Below, one piece after another: positions 37,838 to 48,300 of a stretch of 64,000 bases of DNA. The notes under the pieces were generated by a model that saw only the letters and a list, made by a program, of their open reading frames with translations, had not been told where the DNA came from and ran no database searches. Source of the stretch: Agroathelia rolfsii (taxonomy: Eukaryota; Basidiomycota; Agaricomycetes; Amylocorticiales; Amylocorticiaceae). Every line of letters begins with the position of its first letter. Within the stretch, counting starts at the first letter, position 1. The translations under genes and the position numbers were made by a program. The DNA is taken from positions 3,658,001 through 3,722,000 of the forward strand of contig JABRWF010000003.1 in NCBI GenBank assembly GCA_018343915.1, written 5' to 3'.

Positions 37838-40800
37838 ATGGTCAAAACCACTCAGCGCCCAGCCCAGGCGGACAGCTCGTCTGCACCACCAGCCAAACGT
37901 CGCAAGTCTGAGGAAGATGACGGCTCAGCACAGGGCCAAAAGAAGGCCCGCACCCGCGTCAGGTATGGGAACATGAGGCTGCATTCAATATAGACCTCTA
38001 AACAAAGCAACCTAACAAATATCTCATTCCCAGCTTTTCGTGCGGGGAATGTCATAGAAGGAAACAAAAGGTACTTGAACACTTTCCATTTGTTGTCATT
38101 GACGAAAGAAATCGTGTTAATTCGCTCATCTCCGCAGTGCGATCGGCAAACACCTTGCTCTCATGTACGTCTTCGGCCCCATCGTCCGATATAATTCTAC
38201 TCAGTATTACCATCCCAGTGCATTGCCAGAAAAGTGCCGGATCTATGTCATCCGTATACACCAGGAAAGGACGACATCGGCATTAGACTATCTAGACTCG
38301 AACATATAATAGAGTTGGCGCTACCTCAATACGCAAACGTCGGGCCCGGCCGATCCACCCCTGACGTTGTTCCTACAGAACGACACAGATCACCCTCTAC
38401 ACCGCTCGATGATGAAAGCAGGTCACAGGCCGAAGAACAGGACCCTAGTGGCGGTACCTTTCAGAGCGGTAAATGGTATGGGAACAGCGCTTCAGGCAGT
38501 GTCTCTTCAGCACATTTCATGCAGCAAGTACGAGCGCACCATTGAGGGTTGTTACTTCACTATCATCTGATTCTCCAGCAGTTGCAGTCAGCAGTACCTC
38601 CGGACCTAACACTTGACGCTCGTACTCGAGACCTAGGGAAGGCTCGCTTGGTGGATTTAATTGACAATGAACTAGCGGCGAGCTCAAAGAACATTACACC
38701 TATAAATGAAAGCATACTATCTTCCGTACGCACGGATGCTGAGCCATCAGCAGCAGATAATCTACAAAGCCTTATACAGGATTGTGGTGTATCTACTCAG
38801 CAAATCGCTGACCTTCTTCTTGAGCTACCGTCGGAGCCAATGACGAACTCTCTCATCAATTATTACTTTACTTCTATGTGAATACAAAATCACATTTGTC
38901 AATTTTGTATTTAGCTAACTACGTTTGGTTCAGAAACTGGACCCGATATCCTCTATCCGAAAAGGAATTCCGTGTCGCCTATAAAGCAGTTCGTGCTTCC
39001 GACTTTGTGGCTAACCCCGACAACATCAGGTTTCTCCCATTACTTTTTGTCGTACTTGCTATTGCCGTTAGATTGTCTCCTGAACGCATTGGCGGCGATG
39101 CGAGGCAACGGAGGTTGACTTCCCTGAAATATTATTGGTCCTGTAAGTTGGTTCCGTTCATATAGGCTCACTCACATGATCCTCACGTTTGCCCTCAGCA
39201 CGGCGTTGCCTGTTAATCTCGGCCGCTATCCAAATAGATTCCCTCGATGCCGTTCTAACCAGATTGCTTGTATGCGGCATTCAGCTCCTCTATATATATT
39301 GCAACTATCTTAGGCACTTTTAGAGCGCTCGGTTCCTCACTTTCGACCGCCGCATAACGGAATGCTGGAGCCAGTTAGGTGCTGCTGTACGCACGGCGCA
39401 AGTAAGCGCGTATTCTTTTCGTATTGAAAATTTCCCTGAATACAATCAAACAGGCATTGGGTCTGCATCGGGATGGCACTAGCATGGTGGGTCTGTTTGT
39501 ATTTTTCTTCATGTCTGTCTCTGAGTTTTCTGTTTTCCAGGGTCTTGATCCCATGGCAGTGGAATACCGCCGTCGCATATGGTATGTCATGACCCTAGGT
39601 TGGAGAACCCTGCGTTCATCACAGATTTAGGGCATACTTATATCATGCGGATCGATCATATGCGCTAGTGTTGGGTCGACCAAATTCAATACAAGACGAC
39701 TATACTAGTACTAACCCTCCTCTTGTCAGTTGATTTCATCTTTTGAAATCACTAGGGTTTTATTGTTAATCTGTTCTTCAGAACGTTGACCTAGAGCCTA
39801 CAATAGCACAACTACGCAGCCCATCCACTCTATCGAATCCGACCCCCATGACATTTGTAATCTTGCGACACACCCTCGCAGGAATCATTGGTCGAATGGT
39901 ACACCACTTCCAACAAGTCCGCACTCCCAGCCATTATTCCGATGTACTGGCGTTGGACGAAGAGCTTCTCACCTTCACGGAAAACCTGCCCTCCTACTTC
40001 GCCCTACATCCTGATACCAGCCTTGATGCCAAATTGTCATTCATACCTATACATCGCTACCTCTTGGTTACGGAGGTTCTCTTCGTAAGGATTATCCTTC
40101 ATCGGCCCTACATTCTACGGAAACTCGGATCAGATAGGTGAATCTATGCCGAGATCAAACCTTGTCAGTCAACTAAATACTCTCATAGATACGCACGTTC
40201 ACGCAATGCTTGTTGGACAAGCGCTATAGAAGACTTTCGGGCCCGTCAAGCATTCCGCGAAGCCTTGCCTCAAGATTCTCAGGTTGCACTAAGCAATGCG
40301 TATCGCGAGTTTCAGACTGCTATGATCAGTGGGATTTATCTCGTGCTTGAACCTCGTGGAAAAGATGCAGATATTATGCATGCCATTTTGGATTCATTTA
40401 TCAAAGATCACGAGGGTTCGTCGGACATCGATCAAACAACTCGCAGAGAGGTCAAGACTACACAGTTCCTGAAACAAAAGGCTGAAGCGGTCAGAAAGCA
40501 GCGAGAGAGCGCAAAAAATAACGGAGACCAAGAACATCCCAATGATGCGCACTTATTATTAGAGCTACAACAGTCCTCTCGGAGCTCCAAGCATACCCAT
40601 GCTCGTGGGAGCAAACTACAATACCCTCATCTTTCCCTCTCTACGACCTCCTCACCCAGTTCCTCACATGCGCCCGCTGTAACTTCTCCGACTATTCAGC
40701 GGCTGCAGCACTCAGCTGACGGTGCAAATAATAGCTTCATGAGCTCGCCATCAGCGTCGGGTAGTCCGGGGACGGATGACTTTTCTTCGGCGCAAAAGTT

Positions 40801-41065
40801 GTTGGACAATTGGTGCGATGCCATCAGCAATGGGCCGGCGATGTCCATCGACGGCATGACAGGTGGACCAGGTTCCATGTGGGGCCCTTCGCTGGGCGCG
40901 GATATGGGCGCTCCGAGCTTGTGGCCTTCCATCCCTATGGGAGCACTTGACAGTGTTGCGGGAGCGGGTACACCAGGCAGCACGGCGCTAGATGGGGCAG
41001 GAGATTGGACCTATTGGGACAATTTGGTAAATCAGATCAGGATTCCTGATGGAAGGTATACGTAA
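37838..41065 (+). CDS. Zn2Cys6 transcription factor with fungal-specific (MHR) domain
   Basis: The DNA-binding zinc cluster reads SFSCGECHRRKQK, CDRQTPCSH and CIARKVPDLC after splicing: a C-x2-C-x6-C-x5-C-x2-C-x8-C pattern. It is preceded by basic nuclear-targeting runs (PAKRRKSEED, KKARTRV) and followed by a short helical linker (IGIRLSRLEHIIELAL). The middle of the protein matches the fungal transcription factor domain: RTAQALGLHRDGTSM, PMAVEYRRRIWAYLYHADRS and VLGRPNSIQDD. The C-terminal 250 residues are Ser/Pro/Gly-rich and probably contain the activation region. More than ten introns are inferred, with about 840 residues. The zinc cluster is split over two micro-exons of 37 and 27 bp. 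The target genes cannot be told from sequence. Confidence 0.88.
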
Positions 41066-41505
41066 AAGGGAAATATCCCCCGCGATTGAGCTTCAAACAC
41101 AAGGCTGTTTATTGTATCTGCGTTTTTGCCTATGTCTTCTTTTGTGGTTGTAAAGTAACGCACATATACTATCATGCAGTGTTAAATAGCACCTGGAATA
41201 GATTTATGGTATTTAACGAGACCTCCAAATGAAATAATAATAAAACCAGCTCAAGACAATTGTGATCGCCTTCCTGTTTTCATTTATCACGGTCATGATT
41301 TTTCTCAGGGGTTAACCAAGTCTTCTTTGAATCGGACGGCGGAAGCGGTGGCTTGAAGTAAGCTGCGATAGCAGAAGTGGCGAGTCACGGTGGCTGCTGA
41401 TGATCCCAGACCATGCCATGACATCTTGACCTCTGACCTGGATATCTCTTGGCGGCTCTCGTTCAACCGCCGCCTTTTCCCTATTCCACCACACGTGGCC
41501 TATAC
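41066..41505 (+). other. 440 bp gap upstream of VPS24
   Basis: This interval holds the 3' end of the transcription-factor gene (A/T-rich around 41180-41250) and the promoter of VPS24. Short open frames here have no recognisable similarity. No other feature is seen. Confidence 0.5.
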
Positions 41506-42384
41506 ATGCAGGCCATTAACAGATTCCTCTATGGCCCTACGCCCGAAGAGCGTGTGAGGGCATGGCAGGCTAAGCTGCGCTCTGAACAACGTCATCTTGA
41601 CAGAGAGATGAGGCAGGTTGGCATTTATGCTGCGTACAATGTCTCAGTACACCCGTTTTAACCCTCTTGTTGGAAGCTTGATATAGAGACGAACAAAGCT
41701 CGCACAACAGTCAAACAGTTAGCTACCAAGGGCGACGTGAAATCTGCCAAAATCCTCGCTCGAGAAGTTGTACGCAGTAACAAGCAGAAGGACCGGCTCT
41801 CTGTGAGCAAGGCTAGGCTGGGATCCATTAGTAATCAGCTTTCGCAGCAGCTCGGTGTGTCGCACATTTGGCAAACTCTCAAATGCTATACCTGTTGCTA
41901 ATGGCATCAATTATAGCCATGGTCAAAGTTACAGGATCGCTCCAGAAGTCAACTGAAATCATGAAGCTATCCAACAGCCTCGTCAAACTGCCACAAATTT
42001 CCGCTACTATGCGTGAAATGAGTATGGAAATGACCAAGGTATGTTCATGTCATCCTGGTTACTTAATGTCTTCATTCCGTATTCTACCAGGCTGGGGTTA
42101 TGGAAGAAATGATGGAGGAGACTCTTGAGATGGACGAAGACGAGGAGGTAGAAGAAGAAGCCGATGCCGAGGTTGACAAAGTCCTTTTCGAGCTCACCGA
42201 TGGCAAACTCGGAGTTGTGGGACCTGTGGCGAATGAACTGCCTGTAAGCCATGAAGTATTATTGGAGTATCCTGTGCTATCTGACGGATATTATTTTAAA
42301 CAGGCTTCGACTGCGGAAGACGAAGAGACGGAAAGAACCATGGAACAGTACCGACAGCAACTTAATGGGCTTCTCAGTGGCTAG
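41506..42384 (+). CDS. VPS24: ESCRT-III subunit Vps24 / CHMP3
   Basis: Vps24 caps and shapes ESCRT-III filaments on endosomes during multivesicular-body formation. The start MQAINRFLYGPTPEERVRAW is the family signature and continues QAKLRSEQRHLDREMRQ. The charged helices follow: RTTVKQLATKGDVKSAKILA, VRSNKQKDRLSVSKARL, then STEIMKLSNSLVKLPQISAT and MREMSMEMTK. The acidic C-terminal half (MEEMMEETLEMDEDEEVEEE) ends with ERTMEQYRQQLNGLLSG, a MIM-type helix that binds Vps4. Five exons give about 215 residues, normal for the family. An upstream in-frame ATG at 41449 would add 19 residues, but the family begins at 41506. The family assignment rests on several conserved blocks. Confidence 0.93.
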
Positions 42385-43082
42385 AAGACCATTCTTCGTG
42401 TGTATTACTATTCCATCAGTTGCCATCTGAGCACCATCAATAGCTACACGCCACATGCATCACTTTCAGTTGAATATATATTTGACGAATGAAAAGACAT
42501 TTACCTTTTTTTCTTTCTTTTTGAATATGGGGTCGTTAAGAGCGCTGTGTATATCCTCCAATGCAGCCAATATTGTAGTCCAGTAAATCGTAAAACACGG
42601 ACGTCAGTGCTGGGTCAAAGTCTGATGCACATATTTAGAGCATAGCGAGGACTTATTCCTAAACTTGACAACACCGTAGAATTTATTCTCAACAATGATA
42701 CTCTGAAAATAGAGGTAGGCCTGGCACCGTTGGTAGTCATGGCGCCGTACTTGTGGGGTAATGCAATTATGCTCTATATGTAGGAGAAAGTAATGGTGGT
42801 CCACTACCATACTCGTAAAATTATATCTTGTGTATAATCCATGAGGATATTCGACTCACACACATCAAGTACCATTAGTGTACTGATACCTTCACCTTCA
42901 CCTCGGCTAGATTACTTACAGATAAGCAAGTCTGCAATTCACGTCATGGCCCAAACGGCGTGCCTGTAGTCACGTGAGCATCGCCGGCATGGGTCCGACC
43001 CGATGGTCCCGTTGTGCGCTGCAACTTGCAACTCTCCCGGAAATTTGTTTCTTTCCATCTTTATAGACCTACTATACCACCT
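42385..43082 (+). other. 700 bp gap between VPS24 and IDH2
   Basis: The left part is A/T-rich and probably includes the VPS24 3' end. The right part should contain the IDH2 promoter. A short minus-strand open frame at 42604-42810 shows no recognisable domain and is not proposed as a gene. Confidence 0.5.
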
Positions 43083-44871
43083 ATGTTGGCGTCACGATCA
43101 TTCTCTGGAATTGCGCAGGGCGCACTCAAGCGATCTACCGTATGCTACACCTATTGCCTCACCATTTGTTATGATTTGTTCCAACAATTCAAATCATCAT
43201 CCAGCTCCGAACATACGCTACCACTGTTCACACCTCTGGCAACCCAACGGCTGCATCGCCAACAGCCAAGTTTGACGGTCAGAAGGGTAACAATGTAAGC
43301 TCTCCTTGACTCTGTCTTGCTCTCGTTTGGTCTTTTTCTAATAGATACGCAGGGAAAATACACGGTTACCCTCATCCCGGGTGATGGTATGCACTGGCGT
43401 AGCATGTTGCATAGCGTGTTCTAACAATTGAAAACTAGGTATTGGCCCTGAGATTAGTCAATCCGTCAAGGATATCTACGTCGCTGCTAATGTACGTGTT
43501 GACCCGCTTTTTGCTAACTCTATGACGACATAGCCTGACGCGTCATAACAGGTTCCAATCCAATGGGAGGAGGTCAGCGTAGCACCCATCCTCAAAGGTG
43601 GCAAGACTGTCATACCAGACGCTGCTATTCATTCGATTAAGAAGAACACTGTCGCTCTCAAAGGTTCGTCTTTGTCGTAGGGTGGTGATGGTTTGGTTGA
43701 TACTAAAAAAAAGATATCCTCAGGACCCCTTGCTACGCCCAGTTAGTAGAATGAAGGAGTTATTATATGGATAGGATCTGACTACCGTCTATTAGTTGGG
43801 AAGGGCCACGTTTCGCTCAACTTGACTTTGCGCAGGACCTTCAATCTGTTCGCAAACGTCAGGCCTTGCGTTTCTATCAAGGGGTACAAGACACCGTATG
43901 ATGACGTGAACACCGTCCTCATTCGTGAGAACACGGAGGGCGAGTATTCCGGTATTGAACACGAGGTGAGCTTGACTGTGACTAAATTCGACTTAAACTT
44001 GACGGGTATCAATTTAGGTCATTGACGGTGTTGTTCAATCCATTAAACTCATTACATGGGATGCCTCCGAGCGTGTTGCACGCTATGCCTTCCACTACGC
44101 GCAAGCCAACAACAGGAAGCGTGTAACTGCCGTACACAAGGCTAACATCATGTTTGTTAAATTTGTGCAACAGTTACTTGGTTAGCTTCAGTGTGTTAAC
44201 AGATTCATGTAGGAAAATGTCTGACGGCATGTTCCTGTCGGCTTGCCGAGAAGTCGCTAAGGACTTCCCTGATATTGCTTATGATGAGGATTTGCTTGAT
44301 CGTGTCTGCCTCCAGGTCACGCAGAACCCGCAACCATTCTCGGACCGAGTCATGGTCATGCCCAATTTGTATGGCGATATTCTCTCTGATATGTGCGCCG
44401 GCCTTATTGGTGGCCTCGGCTTGACTCCCTCGGGCAACATTGGCCGTGTACGTATCGGATTGTTTATTGCCTTTTATGATTTTGCGATTTTAATGTTTTA
44501 ATATTCAGGATGCCTCCATCTTCGAGGCCGTCCACGGATCTGCCCCAGATATTGCGGGTGAGTATGCACCTCATAATGTTTCAGCAGTTCCTGATAATCC
44601 ACCTAGGCAAGGGACTGGCTAACCCCACCGCGCTGCTTCTGTCTTCTCTCATGATGCTTCGTCACATGAATCTGTACGAGCACGCAGACAAGATCGAAAA
44701 GGCCGCCCTATCGGTATGTTTTGATGAAATTGTTTGTTTAGCAATTCGATTGATCTTCCGATCTGTAATCAGACCATTGCCGAGGGCAAGACTATCACGG
44801 GCGATTTGGGTGGAAAGGCTAGCACTGTTGAGTACACCAGGGCGATCATCGAGAAGCTGGGCAAGGCGTAA
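43083..44871 (+). CDS. IDH2: NAD-dependent isocitrate dehydrogenase, catalytic subunit, mitochondrial
   Basis: This enzyme oxidises isocitrate to 2-oxoglutarate in the citric acid cycle, as a heteromer with Idh1. Removing an intron after RST gives a basic, Ser/Ala-rich presequence ([27 protein letters not shown]), fitting mitochondrial import. The mature part starts [17 protein letters not shown]. Substrate-binding blocks are intact: [20 protein letters not shown], then [19 protein letters not shown], and [20 protein letters not shown]. Metal and cofactor regions read [19 protein letters not shown] and [20 protein letters not shown]. It has the Idh2/IDH3A-type GKGHxSLNLTLR block, which separates it from Idh1. 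About ten short introns give roughly 375 residues. An intron interrupts the codon for Ile in ATPIGKG and another falls inside PGDGIG. Confidence 0.94.
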
Positions 44872-45381
44872 GAATACATACCTATCGCATAGATGGCTCC
44901 CTATAGTTTACCATTTATTACGGCATAATATACACGTCTTATTTCTGAGCTGATTTGAATGCTTGGGCTGAGTGTGGATTGGGAATGGGTGTATCGGGAA
45001 CCGGAATATAAGCAGGACGAGCGCCGCAGCGGGTCGTGTCGACTCTCTTGCACGTCCATCACCACTCCCTTCAACTACCAGCCTTCGCAATCCCCACACG
45101 CCCTCCGGCAACGTCATTCCATACACCCACAAGCCTATCGGGCAACACCATCCATCAGCTCTACTGAATTTATCAGGTCCAAGTCCGGAGATTCCTCCAT
45201 CATCTCCAGCGCGTGTCTCGAGACTTATACCGTTTACAGCAAGGACTAACGACTCCACTCGAACTTGTATAGTAATTAACAAACACAAACGGAAGGATTT
45301 CTTATCGCTCGCTCTTCATAATTAGGAAAAAAGAATAAAACAAAAAAAAATCCATTTTTACCCACATTTCTCACGGACGAT
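44872..45381 (+). other. 510 bp gap: IDH2 3' end and SSD1 upstream region
   Basis: A C-rich, AG-poor stretch at about 45000-45250 is open in several frames on both strands. The plus-strand frame 44972-45325 ends 57 bp before the SSD1 ATG. It is best read as promoter or long leader with upstream open frames, because no domain is visible. Confidence 0.45.
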
Positions 45382-48300
45382 ATGACGGACGAAGTCAAAC
45401 AACAGCGGAACCCCACACCCACGGCGGGATCTGCCCCTCCCGCCGCTTCTGCTAACGTCAAAAAGGAAGGCTCTGGAGGTGGACAAAACAACCGTGGCAA
45501 TAACAACAACAGCAACAAACGGAACAAGTCTACCTCCAGGTCTGTTAGCCAGAGCGATCATCCTAGCAGTGGAAAGCCAGGCGGTGGTCGTCCTCCCTCT
45601 AGGACTAGCAGCAGCAGCAACAACAACAACAACAACAACAACAGCAACAACAATAATAATAATAATAACAATAAACGGCCCTCGAACAATCAGTCGAATG
45701 CCGACTCTGGATCCAACAACTCTGGTCCGGATAACAAGAGGAATGAAATGCAGAGATCTAAAAGCGGTGGTGGTGGTGGAGGTCGCAATACTTCCAATCG
45801 CAAACCATCATCTGGCCAAGGCAGTCGCAGCATCTCTGCTCCTGGTGTTAACAACAATCAGGGTGCTGCTCCGGCTACCAATGCGCCTTCCGCTCCGGCC
45901 GCTAGTGCTGATGGCGCCCTGTCGACTCTCCAGAGAGCCATCGCAGACCTCAAGGTCTCTTCACCCAACAACCAATCTCCAGCTACCAACCAATCTCTGC
46001 AGGCATCTATCCACGCGCCGCAAATGCAGCAGCAGCAATCTCAACAGTCCAATCTACCTCTCAATGCGTCCGTCTTCCAGCCTGGTGCGGGATCTTTCCC
46101 CAACACTGCTGTCCATCGCAAGGCGTCATCTCTGGGTAGCAACGCCCTGTCCAATAATTTCGGCTCCTTCGCTCCTCATCTCGGCGCCATGATGGAGGAT
46201 GTCGAGGATGGAAATGCATCATATGAGGAGGGCGAGATTCAGGAGCAAATGTACCACCAGCCCGGACACCAGCCTCGCTCCCAGTCTCAGAGTTACATGC
46301 CTCCCCGTTTGGCTGCCCTTGCTGCACAGGATCAGGGTGATGGTATTGGTCCCACCGGGCGACCTCAATTAGCGCCTGGTTTCCACTTTGGCGCCCAGTC
46401 AAACAGAGGCCGCAGTGCTTCGGCACGTCTCGGTCCGCCCATCAGCGAGGAAGATTACGGGTTCCAGTTCCCCCAGCAGCAGCAACAGTCGTATTCTCAG
46501 GATAACATGGGACGTGATCAGGGTCACAGAAACAGCGAGAGTACTGAGATCGGTGGCATCATGGCCGAGCAGGTTTGTCTATCAGCCAACATATTTACTA
46601 TACAGACCCTTCATATTTTTCCGTATGACAGATCGCTATTCAGAACCAGATTGAAGCCCTTCAGCGCCAACAGGCGGAACTTTATCAACAGCAACTTGCT
46701 TCCAGCCACATCGTTTCCCTCCAGACTCCTGGTCTTGCCCCCAATCGCCCGTCATCTCACCGACGTGTGCAGAGCACTGTCCCCGTCGGTGGTGGTGCTG
46801 CGAGTGGGTTCGGCGGACAACAGGTCATGGGTCAGTTTAATGGCTTGAGCGGCCTGAATCTTGGCCTTGACGGTCAGACTCAGGGTGTTCCTCGTGGACA
46901 TGGCAGACGTCACAGCGTGAATGTCGTCAATAAGCCTGCGAGTCAGGGCCTGGGAGGTGGATCTATCAGCTATGGCAACTACAGCCAAGACGGTTTCGAT
47001 GATGGCTTTGCTCCCCCCGCTATGGGTGGTCATTCCCGCCAGGCTTCTCGTGCGGATTCTAGCTGGCGCATCAGTAAGCCTTTTTCTATTCTACGTCGGG
47101 TTTGATATTCGTTTCTTATCGTCGTTCTAGATGGTGGTGTCGGTGGTGTTACAAACACTACGCCTTTCGCTGCAGATCTCGCTCAGGCCCAAGCCCAGCT
47201 TCAGAGTCTGCAGCAGTTCCGTGCTGCCGCAGGTGGTCATCACCACAAGATGCCTTCCTTTGCGTTCCCTAACATGCTCCCCAATATGATGGCCGCAAAT
47301 ATGATGGGTCTCGGCCTAGGCGGGATCAACCTTCTGCAGCAACAGCAACAGCAATTCCAGTCTCAGCTTCAACAACAGAGCAGTCAGCCGCAGCGCAAGT
47401 CGCTCTTTGCCCCCTACTTGCCTCAGGCATCTCTCCCCCCTCTTCTTGCGGCTGGTAAACTTGTTGTTGGTATCCTGCGCGTCAACAAACGTAATCGCTC
47501 GGATGCATATGTAGCCACTGAAGTCCTCGATGCGGACATCTATATTTGTGGTTCCAAGGACCGTAACCGTGCCCTCGAGGGTGACATTGTTGCTGTCGAA
47601 TTGCTTGATGTAGACGAAGTCTGGGGTACGAAGAAGGAGAAGGAGGAGAAAAAACGTAAAAAGGAAGAGAACTCCGCCTTCGATCTCAAGTCTGGTGGAC
47701 GAAAGGATGATAAGAAGAAGGATGATGTCGAAGTCGAAGGCCAGGGCCTTATGTTGTTCGAGGATGAAGAGTGGGTGGATTTCGATTTTTTGCTTATCGA
47801 ACTGTATTCTGACGTTAATTTATTTTCATTTCTTAGGGTTACCGACGACGTCAAGCCCCAGTTCGCTGGTCACGTCGTTGCCGTGGTCGAGCGTATGCCC
47901 AGCCAGTTGTTCTCTGGAACACTTGGTCTTCTTCGTCCTTCTTCTGCAGCAACGAAAGAGAAGCAAGAGGCCGAGCGTCGTGAGCGTGAAGGCGACCGCG
48001 GTGACGAGCCCCGTCGTGCTCCTACCGAACGCCCAAAGATTGTGTGGTTCAAGCCGACAGACAAACGCGTACCTCTTATCGCCATCCCTACTGAGCAAGC
48101 CCCTCCCGACTTCGTCCAGAACCCCGAAGCTTATGCCAACAAGCTCTTCGTTGCCTGTATTAAGCGCCACGTAAGTTTCTGATCATGGCTCTAGAGGTTA
48201 TTTACTGAATAACTCCTGTTCAATAGCCCATTAGCTCTCTTCATCCCTTCGGTACGCTTGTTGAAGAGCTTGGTCCTATTGGCGACATCGAAGTCGAGAC

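Noticed and set aside
42604..42810. Small minus-strand frame between VPS24 and IDH2.
   Set aside because: No signal peptide, domain or plausible promoter; composition is like the surrounding spacer.
44908..45288. Minus-strand 126-codon frame upstream of SSD1.
   Set aside because: Several frames are open at once here because of skewed composition; no domain or splice context supports a gene.
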